This document shows, piece by piece, positions 34,391 to 43,859 of a stretch of DNA of 64,000 nucleotides. Within the stretch, counting starts at the first letter, position 1; the number at the start of each line of letters is the position of its first letter. The translations under genes and the position numbers were made by a program. The DNA comes from Sphagnum compactum (lineage: Eukaryota; Bryophyta; Sphagnopsida; Sphagnales): the NCBI GenBank assembly GCA_965153455.1, contig OZ234502.1, positions 9,021,495 through 9,085,494 on the forward strand. Direction: 5' to 3'. The notes beneath the pieces are model-generated. The model was not told where the DNA came from and did not search any database. It saw only the letters and a program-made list of their open reading frames with translations.

Positions 34391-36495
34391 ATGCAACCAC
34401 ATGGCACCCCGACCAAGTACACTTGCCTATCTTCAACACTCTACATTTCACTCTCAGTGTTGGGGGGGAGGAGGTACCATGTAATTTGACTCAAGTTATG
34501 TCCAATACACCTGGAGGTACATCAGCTTTTGGAGAAACAATTACAACCTTCTACGAATCTACGGAGTTGGATAATGGAGAACCCAATACACCAGGTTCTT
34601 CAAACACACTTTCCAACTCCATTCCATGTGTTTCCAACTACCCTTTTGTTATGGGGAACCAGCTCACCAAGAAGGAGAGAGACCAGGTCACAGACTTGCT
34701 AATTAAGTATGAAAATGTGTTCGCATTCTCAATGAAAGACTTAGGTAGGTGTAAGACCATGCAGTTCTCTATAGACCTTACAAATGAGACACCCGTCTAT
34801 CGAAGGAGGCATAGGTTGAGCAAACATGAATGGGAATTGGTAGATGAAAGATGCAAAGAGCTCCATGAGGCCGGTCTCATTCAGCCATCAAGTTCTGATT
34901 TCGCAGCCGCTATAGTAATGTCAGCAAAGAAGGATTCAGCTGGATTATGGACTGAGAAAAGGATGTGCGGGGATTATAGGCCTTTGAACCTGGTTACACC
35001 TCAGGACAGGTACCCCATGCCCATCCCTGAAGAACTGTTTGATAGCATTGGAGACTCAAACATCTTCACAATTGTAGATCTGAGGCAAGGCTTCAACCAG
35101 ATTGTGCTCGTTGCAAAGGATCGCAAGAAAACGGCATTCCATGGAAGCAACAAGTTGTGGGAATGGCTTGTGATGCCTTTTGGATTGAAGAATGCACCTG
35201 TCTTCTTTCAACGAGTCATGGACCAGGTTCTCGAAGGGGCAGATTTCCTGAAATGCTACATAGATGATGTCCTAGTGCATAGCAAGGGATTCCTGCAGCA
35301 CTTGGCTCATCTTGAGGAGTTATTCAAGAGGCTCCACGAAGTCAATATGAAGATCCATCCTAAAAAGTGTGAGTTTGCTATCACCTCAGTAGTTTACCTT
35401 GGACAGAGAATTTTGCCAAATGGTATTATGGCTCATTGGGCCAAAGTAGTAGCCATTTTGGAGATGCCCGATCCTACTGATGTTCACACTTTGAAGAGCT
35501 TCATCGGACTATGTAATTACTACAGGATTTATGTCCAAGACTTCAGTACTATTGCTCATCCTCTCTATGCATTGTTAAAGAAGGATGTTGCTTGGACATG
35601 GAGTGAAGAGGCTCAAGAAGCTTTCAACACACTCAAGGAAAAGCTTTCAGAGTTCCCCATTCTGAGAAGACTTGATTTCAGCAAGGTTTTCATTCTACAC
35701 ACTGACTGGAGTGCTCTTGGTATTGGTGCTATTCTTGGCCAACTTGATGAGGATGGCAAGGAATATGTTATCGCCTATGCATCCCGAAGCAACAACAAGG
35801 CTGAGAGCAACTACTCTTCATACGAGGGGGAGTGTCTTGCTGTTGTATGGGCCGTCATACATTTCAGGCCCTATCTTTATGGCACTGAGTTCACTTTGTA
35901 TACCGACCACCAGCCTATCAAGTGGTTGATGACCAATGACAAGCTTACTGGTAAGTTAGCTCGTTGGGCGCTTATACTTCAGGAGTATGAGTTCAAGGTT
36001 ATTCACCGACCTGGTATTACACATCAGAACGCGGATACCATGTCGCGGAAACCCCTCATTACCTTTGAAGATTTCTCAGAAGCCAGGCAAGACTTCGACC
36101 AGATTCCGGCTGTACATGTATCTTATGCATCTAGTTATCTTGCACTACTGCAATGTAACCTGGTTGAGCATCCCATTTTGGATATATGGGAGGACTTGGA
36201 CACTCTGAGGTTTCTTCAACATGGGGAATACCCTCCCCAAATTACATCAAGTCAGCGGGATCGCATACAACAACGATCCAAACGCTACTCGTGGAAGGAC
36301 AATCACCTCGTCCGATGCTTACCACAAGGCGACAGAGTGGTTCCACCACCACATGAACGGCTTGGTCTTATTCAGAAGGTACACTCGGAGCTTGGACACT
36401 TTGGAGTTAAGCGTACTTATAGCCTTTTCGCTCCTCATTACCATTGGAGAGGTATGTATGCTCAAGTCCGGGACGTCATCGCTAGGTGTGAATAA
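34237..36495 (+). pseudogene. pol: reverse transcriptase, RNase H and integrase zinc-binding domain
   Basis: The frame is open for 752 codons; its Met start is arbitrary because the frame enters from a broken gag. RT motifs: CGDYRPLN, DRYPMPIPEELFD, VDLRQGFNQI, FGLKNAP and the catalytic YIDDVLVHS (codons from 35257). RNase H follows: LHTDWSALGIGAIL, YSSYEGECLAVVWA, TLYTDHQPIKWLM. The region after RNase H holds the integrase zinc finger (HSELGHFG, then VIARCE). TAA at 36493-36495 falls between the two Cys of the HHCC finger (the next codons read CDRM). RT and RNase H look intact by motif. It is used here only to classify the element as Ty3/gypsy. Confidence 0.9.
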
Positions 36496-37230
36496 TGTGA
36501 TAGAATGAGAGCTTCATTCTCCTCTCGACAGCTCACCCTTTCTCCACTACCTATTCAGGGCATGTTCTATCGCTGGTCATGTGATTTAGCTGGAGAATTA
36601 CCACAGACCTCCAAGGGTAATGTCTACATCATGATTATGATTGAGCATTTTTCAAAGTGGGTCGAACTTGTTGCGCTACCAAACAAGTCATCACACAGCA
36701 CTAGCCAGGCTTTCTTACAACAGGTTCTAAGTAGGTTTGGGGCTTGTGCTGAGTGCCTTACTAATCAAGGATCAGAATTCAGGGGAGAATTCTAAGACCT
36801 ACTTGACCATGCTCTCATTGACCATCGTCGGACTTCAAAAGATCATCCCCAAGCTAATGGCCTTGTAGAAAGGATGGTTCAAACGTGCAAGAAAGGACTT
36901 CGGAAGATTTGCCTCACTAAGAACAAAGAGGATTGGGACCTGGCCCTCCCTTACATCGCCATGGGTTATAGGATGTCCAAACACGCCTCTTTATCTCATT
37001 TCTCTCCTTACTTTTTACTTTTTGGGAGACACCCCATTCCACCTTCTTCCATTACTGCTCAAATGCACCAGGTTGTGGACTTGGATTCCCCAGCCACTTG
37101 GGCTAGGGTCATTGCAGAAAGAGCTGCTCTATTCAGGAGGGTTATGCCCATGGCCATGGAAAACCTGTCCATTGCACAACATCGAGACACCTTACGGTAT
37201 GCACACACGAGGTGGCAGTTACAAACCTAA
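36496..37230 (+). pseudogene. Integrase catalytic core, inactivated
   Basis: The core continues in frame after the first stop. The first catalytic Asp is visible in WSCDLAGELP. The second is replaced by Asn (codon AAT at 36763-36765, context TNQGSEF). The Glu is kept in ANGLVERM. A second TAA lies at 36793-36795 after GEF. The frame is lost near 37,200-37,220, where a shift leads into the C-terminal module. Confidence 0.85.
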
Positions 37231-37627
37231 GGTGAGACAATTTGATGTTGGTGATTTTGTGTATCTTCAGCGACAACCCAATGATACTTTAGACACTTCT
37301 TCCGGTCGCACTATCTTGAGGATTAAGGCGATCAGGCCTTCAGGTGTGTTGGAGCTACAAGGAGCTGACGGACGCACAATTCGGGATCATTCCAAAAATT
37401 GTGCGCCTTGCCACCTGCCAAACTTGGACCCTACCATCATCACGTCGACTTGGATTCCTCCACTTGATTATCCATGTCAGGTATGTCAGAGGACGGACGA
37501 TGCTGATCAGATGTTGCTTTGCGACAACTGTAATGGTGGATACCATCTCTTCTGCCTCAAGCCGGAGCTCACTCAAATTCCCGTTGGCAATTGGTACTGT
37601 TCATCATGTTCTCCTACAGCACCTTGA
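37231..37627 (+). pseudogene. Integrase C-terminal module with a PHD finger
   Basis: The first part (KPKVRQFDVGDFVYLQR, then TILRIKAIRPSGVLELQG) is the SH3-like/GPY-F-type C-terminal integrase domain. After a linker comes a complete C4HC3 PHD finger at 37475-37609: CQVC, LLCDNC, GGYHLFC and NWYCSSC, with the Trp two residues before the last Cys pair. The frame ends in TGA at 37625-37627. PHD fingers often read histone H3 tails, so this module could tether the integration complex to particular chromatin, in the way chromodomains do in chromoviruses. That role is inference. Confidence 0.85.
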
Positions 37628-37668
37628 TTCCTACTCAGACCATGCCATGCTTTTCCCGGCTCAGGTCT

Positions 37669-37676
37669 GGGGGGGG
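37669..37676 (+). other. Polypurine tract (PPT)
   Basis: Eight G residues directly before the X segment (atacaTGAGAA). This is the expected plus-strand primer site next to a 3' LTR, and it implies that the LTR begins with X, not with Y. Confidence 0.75.
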
Positions 37677-37681
37677 ATACA

Positions 37682-38135
37682 TGAGAATTTCATCTCAGCC
37701 TCACTTGTGCATTGTATATATATGTGTGCATGCATTTCTTTTTAGATGATTGGTTTATACATCTGACTGGCTTTAATATTTTTGTTTAGTAAGATTTACT
37801 CCGTATTTACATCCTTACGACACTGTACGTCACGACACTACACGTCACAACAGCTGTCATGCCCGTACATGGCCTCATACATGATGGCCAGTTACGGGCA
37901 TGCCCATGTGTGTTTTAGGGTTGATGTACAGTCTTAGGCAACTGTACGCTATTAGATACTTAGGGTTTGTTAACAACGGTATAAAAGGTCCAAACCTTTC
38001 TTTCTCCTTTAGTTTTTCTAGAATTCCTTTGTCACGAGTTTTCTCCATCATAAGCTAGGATTTCTAGACGTTCACGGCGGCCATTGCACGGCCACCGTCT
38101 ACATACACTTCATTTCTTTCTTGCTTTGCATCTCA
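37682..38135 (+). repeat. Complete right LTR (X plus Y), 454 bp
   Basis: It begins TGAGA and ends TCTCA, a perfect 5-bp terminal inverted repeat with TG...CA. It is bounded on the left by the polypurine tract. U3 comprises X (to 37853), two extra bases and the first 156 bp of Y; the TATA box is at 37980 and predicted R starts at 38011. Confidence 0.75.
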
Positions 38136-38310
38136 TACATGAGAATTTCATCTCAGCCTCACTTGTGCATTGTATATATATGTGTGCATGCATCTCTTTT
38201 TAGTTGATTGGTTTATACATTTGACTGGCTTTAATCTTTTTGTTTAGTAAGATTTACTCCATATTTACATCCTTACGACACTGTACGTCACGACACTACA
38301 CGTCACGACA
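38136..38310 (+). repeat. Extra 5' LTR segment (second copy of X)
   Basis: It directly follows the right LTR with the junction TCTC|ATACATGAG and repeats 37677-37853 without indels. It ends CACGACA, after which GATG matches the 4 bp before the element. It is the segment missing from the left end. Confidence 0.85.
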
Positions 38311-38890
38311 GATGAACATAGAACTCACTATAGAAGTATGTGCTTCTCTATATTATTAAAAAAAAATCTCAAAATTATAACATAGTTCCATGTTTTATTG
38401 AAAAAAAGTCCAAAACAACACTTAAAATTATGTTATATAAAAATAAAGTCTATGGCTTTCTACTACAAGCACCTACAACTCCTCCTACTATTCTCTAAAA
38501 CTTCGTGTTTCATCTTCTCTTTCTTTCCTATTTTCCAAAATTCTACCTTTTGAACTATCCCAAGTCACATCATCATGATCCAAACAATAAAAATTCAAAA
38601 TTCAAATTAACAAAGTTCCCTGAACAAACCCTATGCTAATTATTTTGTTCATCCAAAATCACATACTCATCCTACCCCCTTAACATTACCCCTTCTATAC
38701 TTTGGATTCTGTCCTTGAAATCCTTGTAAAATGACAGAAATAAAATGAAAGTGTTCTATATCCTTTTAAACATTTGTTTCCCCTACTACAATTCTGCAAT
38801 CCCAATCTACACAAAAACTCGTGGTTCTATATCTATGTTTTGTTCTACAGTTCCGATTCCTCCCCCACTAATTCAGTTCGTGATTCTATT
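38311..38890. other. AT-rich flank of the retrotransposon, nothing recognised
   Basis: This is pre-insertion spacer starting with the GATG copy. No coding sequence is seen. Confidence 0.5.
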
Positions 38891-38891
38891 T

Positions 38892-41800
38892 CTAGATGTT
38901 GTATCTCGGATATCTCTTCTTCTGGTGTTGTAATAGCCTCCACCTTTCCCTGTTCTTAAATTCCCTCTGGTTATTTTTCTTCCTGACCCCCTCCTCTAAG
39001 GTCCTGTGGTATTTTTTCTGAGCTGCTCCACTTCTAAAGTCTTGTGATTCTTCAATTTGTACTTCCTCCTCCTGAGCTGTTCCATTAGGCCTTACTTCTA
39101 TCTCTTCATCCTGGCCTGATACCTCTGTATTTGTTGGACTACCACAGATGAAATTTGGAAAATTCTTTTGATACGCTTCCAACTTGTACGTCAGAATTCT
39201 TTCATTAACTCTATGTTGAGCCAGATTATTCTCCAACTCTTTTGTAAAATATTCCTTTGCAACCTCCCACCATTCTTCAGATTCTGCCTCAGAATCCTTC
39301 ATCTTATTCTTCGTCCTCATCAAGGTATAGTACTACTGGATCTTCGTTCATAATCCTCTAATTTTTTTTTAATACCAATTGGATCCAAACTTTTCTTCTA
39401 TTCCTCTGCCCTCTCCAACTATGCTTGTAGGTGTTGCAGAATTCTCTGATATTATTTCTTGTCCTCCATTAATTACTTTCTTTCTACCTTTGTTGTCTTT
39501 CTTCCAAGCTCCTCAAACTACAATAAAAATACATTCTTCAAATTTATCAATTCTAAATTTGTGAAAACATTTTCTTTCTCCTTCTTTTCTTTAATCAGTG
39601 CTTTCACTTGACTATCCACATCCTCCTATTGTTTCTTATGAAAAAACAGTGTTTTTATCCACTTCCTTTTTGTGGTTTCCCAAATTTTAGCCTTCTACTT
39701 TAAATTTTATAGTTTTTCATCCTACAACTTCAGCTGTGTTGTGCTACCCTTGAGCTCCTCATTCTCATCTTATAGTTTATTAATGAACACTTTATTTTTC
39801 TGCTCAGCCTCTACCCTATTCTTCCTCCAAATTTCCACATCATGCTTATACCCCTTCAAGAAATCTTTCTTTTTATCTAATTCCTTATGTAACATTACCT
39901 TCTCCTTCTCCCCATAGCTAATATGTTCTTCAAAGTGTTCACCTCCAGAATCAAATACCCCATATTCAGACTCACAATTGCCATGGTTTGAAATAACTTA
40001 GTTGCCTTATTTGCTTTCATTACTTTTGCAACTACCTCCTCCATAGACTTTGGTGTACTTGTTTGTGTCGTAGGATCTCTAGATCCTTATGCAGATCATC
40101 CCAGCTCTCGTACCATTCTTCTCCCCAGTTCAAATTCAAATGGGAATCCATTTGCAGATTCTAGCCTACTAGGTAGTACCTATAGTTCTGCTAGTCTGAA
40201 CTCTTCAAAAGCAAGTTGTGTCACCACTCTTTCCATCTACAGTTCAGTAGCCTGTAAACCTTCATGTGTATGTTGTTGTTGTTGTTGCAAATGTTGTTGT
40301 AAATGTTGAAAATGTTTTGAACTTGTTGGTTTCCATCCAATTTTCACATACATCCCTTCAAAGTGTAAATGTTCATCACCCTTTGGAACCCTTATGTCAT
40401 GTTCCCTCTTATTTTTTGGCTTTACTCCTTCAGTTGTCCCTCCTATGGCGATGTCATCTGTGGTATCTCCTACCTTTGCTCCCTCAAATGTTTTTCCTAT
40501 GGAGATGTCATACATCTGTGGTACTACTATAGTTTGTCTAACTACCTATACCACTATTGGCACTACCCTTAACATTGTTGGTATTACAAATGGTTCCACT
40601 CTACCCCTCATCATTTTTTGTGCCCTCAAATCTGTGCTCTCCTGTTCCTTCTTCACTCCTGAACCTGAGGCTCCTCCTTCTTCAACTTTGTTTTTCCTCT
40701 TGAGAGCACTTCTTGGAGAGTCTGCTGCAGCTTTCATTCTATTCTTTAGTGTTGTCTACATCTCCTCCCTAGTTCTTTGAACCTTGGCCAATGGTTTCTG
40801 TGGATTGTCCTTTTGATGCATAAATAGATATTGAAAGATTTTTGCCAATACCAAGGCAAATTGACAGGTATCTTTCTTATCCCCCTTATTTTCCTTAACA
40901 TATTTATACCACCTATCTAGTTCACTACACAAACTATTGAATATAATTTGTGCCCAATCTACCTACAGCCCCTTCTTTGCTCTCACCAATGTAATAGCAT
41001 TTTTGTTGCAAAAATATTGTACCTTCTCCTTCTGATAAATGATAGATATAATGGCAGGATATCTGATAGAGTATGGCAAACCCAGACTCTTTACTTCCAT
41101 TGATTTACAGAAGAATTTGCAGGTGCAAGTCTACAACTCTATAATGCCTAAACCGCTAGTGACTTACTAACTTGTTCCTTTTGGTTCTTCTACATGTCCT
41201 TCGGGCACACACTCCAAAAACATCTACAATCAATTGTTTGTTGATTACATACACTTTATCCTTATGCCCAAAGTAGATATATGCGCCCTTGATCAAGAAT
41301 GTGTTCAGAAATTCCAGCATTACATCGGGCATCAGTGCTTCCCACCCCATTAGAAACAAAGGAACAAGCCCTGTTTTAGAAGCCCAGTCTTCTTCCTCAA
41401 CAATATCCTTTTAATCCTCCAAACACTTTACATGTTTGTCATAGTTTTGTTTCGTTTGTGTCCACATGAATCGTTCAAAGTCTGGAATTTTAACACCTTT
41501 CTCTAGAAGTGTAACTATGTCTAGGATTGCGCATCTTCTCTTCGTTATCACTTCCATTTCATTCTACTCCATCTCCATTGCCCTTTGTTGTGCTTCTGCC
41601 ATTCTCGGCACCTCTGTGGCTTGTTGTATTTTCAACTGCACTTCTATGGATAATGTTCTTCCTTTGTAACAACGTTCTCCTCCCTTGTGTCCTGCATTAT
41701 TTGTGCCTCCACAAAATGTTGTTCCTCAGCTTCATCTTCCTCCAATTCTTCAATGCACACCGGATCTACTGATGTAATTTGTGGTCTTGTTTATTCTCTT

Positions 41801-42780
41801 GCACGCCAACATCGTCTATTTCTATGCAAAAACTCAACTGCAAATGTTCTAGGTATATCTATGTCTTTGAATTATTGTTTGCGCAAACTATATCTTCTCA
41901 TTATACGCCTTCCCTTCTGCACATTCCAAAGATCGTGATGAATGCAGCGGCGACCTTACAACCAACGACTTAATATTCAACACTCCTTCTTTTTGTGCTC
42001 TTCTCAATTCCTCTTCTACTTCTATTCTTTTCAACAATTCCACTTCCTCCTCTTGCTTTTGTCTATGCTCATTTCTTTGCGTTTCCTTTCCCTTGTTATT
42101 CGCTATAGTTTTTCAATTGCACTCTCTGCATTCATAACGTTGTGAACTCCAAAACTTCAAAAACACGCACAACTTCCAACAACAAATGCAAATTGCTTCT
42201 CACCCGTCACATTCATTTTTTCATCTGCCCATCATCTTTAATTAACGCATGGTCTTCGAAATTAATACGACCCATCACTACAAGTTTATGTGTCCCTTGT
42301 ATAGCCATGTGGAAGCACTTAGCATCATCATTATGAATGAATGTCACAGATTTCATCTTCTAATTATTCCACATCTGTAATCTCCCTACATTATTTATAC
42401 AAATTCCACTTCATTTGCCTTGTACACCTTCTACTGACTATGCCCATTTATCTACTGACTATAAAAACACATTTGGTGACTATACCGATTTTTCTGTTGA
42501 CTATGCCCACAATTCTGATGATTCTGCGAATATTCCTGATGACTAAACGAATATTGTTATTGATTCAATCGATATGTTTGACATATCATCTTTCAATTTC
42601 TACAGCCCAAATCTCGCACTTCTACAATTATTACTCATCTACAAATCAAAAATAAAGACAGTGTTCATCATTAAATTTGTGATTAATTTTTTATCTTCAA
42701 CATTCTTCATCTATGGTTTTTGTATTTCACGTCTTTCATCGTCCTCCTCTGTGTCAAAATTCACCTCCTGAACTCCACCT
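38892..42780 (-). pseudogene. Degenerate minus-strand coding region, unrecognised, probably transposon-derived
   Basis: The plus strand here is strikingly C/T-rich, so the minus strand reads as Lys/Glu-rich protein in broken frames. Readable pieces are 41359-41156 (KDKVYVINKQLIVDVFGVCA), 40737-40546 (SPRSALKRKNKVEEGG, then VKKEQESTDLRAQK), 40515-40237 (KPKNKREHDIRVPKGDEHLH, a Gln/His run, EGLQATEL) and 39323-38892 (ESEEWWEVAKEYFTKELENN, with an acidic tail). The amphipathic Glu/Lys pieces could be coiled coil. I do not recognise the family. It follows a Ty3/gypsy integrase relic on the same strand, so it may be an extra ORF of that element or a separate inserted gene. Many stops show it is dead. 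Confidence 0.5.
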
Positions 42781-42829
42781 GCACTCTATTCACAATATAT
42801 TGGCATCTATTATTCTTTTTTTTGAACTT

Positions 42830-43838
42830 CATATTCCATGTATGTATAAGGTTTGAATTTATTCACATTGACCAACACAAGGTTAGTTTCAAACTTTTCA
42901 ATGGTCACCGATAACACAATGTTATTTGGCAACACATATTGTATTTTATACGGTCCAAACCATTTCCTAGTAAACTTCCCTAGGTGTCACTTATTGCCAT
43001 TTGGAAACCACAAAACATAATCACCAAAACTAAATTTTTTTTTCTAAATTCTCTTGTTAATTCCATAATAATCTATTCCACTACTAAATTCTTGCAATTT
43101 CTACAACCTGCATTCTAGCTTCCTGCAACTTTACAAGCTTTATAATTCTACTAGTTAAAACTCTCACTGGAGTATTGTCTCTCTCATTTCCACCAACAAT
43201 TGGAACGATGTATTCTATGGGCATTAATGGATGTAATCCATACACTAATTGATATGGTGTATACCCTGTTGTTACTTTGTATGCAGTTATGTATGAAAAT
43301 AACATTATAGACAGATGTTCATCCCAATCTATTCCATTTTCACTAACTTGGTCAACAATGTCCCAAGTACCTTGTTAGTATACTTAACTTGCATGTTTTC
43401 CTTAGGATAATAAGTTTTAGAACTCACATGTTTCATCAGAAAATGATATGTCAAATACTTGATGACATCATTAATGAAATGAACTCCTTAATCTGTGACT
43501 ATAGTCAAAGGACATCCAAACCTGGTTAATATGCACTCATACAAAATTTTTGTTGTGACTGCTACTATATTAGTTCTTAATGCTTTTGCTTCCACCCACT
43601 TAGTAGCATAATATGTGGTAATATATTTGTTTCTTGTGTATCTTTTTGCTAACTTAATTAGCCCCACAAAATCAAGTCCCCATTTCATAAGTTGTTCTTC
43701 TAGAAGACTTGTGACTAGTTTTAGAAGACTTTGAATTGCCAATCCTCCTATTCTTTGACATGAATCACAAGATCTGTAATAATCATGCACGTCCGTATAC
43801 ATAGTTGGCCACCAATATCCAGCATCCAATATCTTCAA
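42830..43838 (-). pseudogene. Second Ty3/gypsy integrase relic
   Basis: Read from 43838 downward: [20 protein letters not shown] with a CxxC pair, [10 protein letters not shown] (first catalytic Asp), and CPLTIVTD followed by a stop where the second Asp occurs. After a stop-containing gap comes 43305-43084 (TTGYTPYQLVYGLHPLMPIE), then the GPY/F module near 43,030-42,900 (KFTRKWFGPYKIQYVL). The position of the third catalytic acid reads Lys (MQVKYTNKVL). The sequence is unlike the integrase at 36.5 kb, so this is a different family. RT and LTRs were not found; the match stops abruptly near 43,840. Confidence 0.75.
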
Positions 43839-43859
43839 ACTAATTCATGTTCAAGTTCT

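Larger units (their letters stand above)
32236..38310 (+). mobile_element. Ty3/gypsy-type LTR retrotransposon with permuted LTRs, self-priming PBS and a PHD finger
   Basis: The order is Y (32236-32516), PBS, 1-kb GC-rich leader, gag remnant, RT-RNase H, integrase, PHD finger, polypurine tract, X (37677-37853), Y (37855-38135), X (38135-38311). RT before RNase H before integrase is the Ty3/gypsy order. The two Y copies differ at 7 of 281 positions and the two X copies at 6 of 177 by my count, with no indels, so both duplications are of similar age. The element is flanked by GATG at 32232-32235 and 38311-38314, and its outer ends read TGTC...GACA. It sits in a spacer between two other transposon relics. 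It is not autonomous: no protease is seen, the pol frame has two stops and a frameshift, and one integrase catalytic residue is changed. Confidence 0.9.

Noticed and set aside
32236-38310. Reading the LTR as Y+X (TGTC...GACA, 454 bp) with X deleted from the left copy
   Set aside because: The PBS directly follows Y and the PPT directly precedes X, so reverse transcription defines the LTR as X+Y. The alternative needs an independent deletion on the left and an unexplained X after the PPT. It remains testable with other copies.
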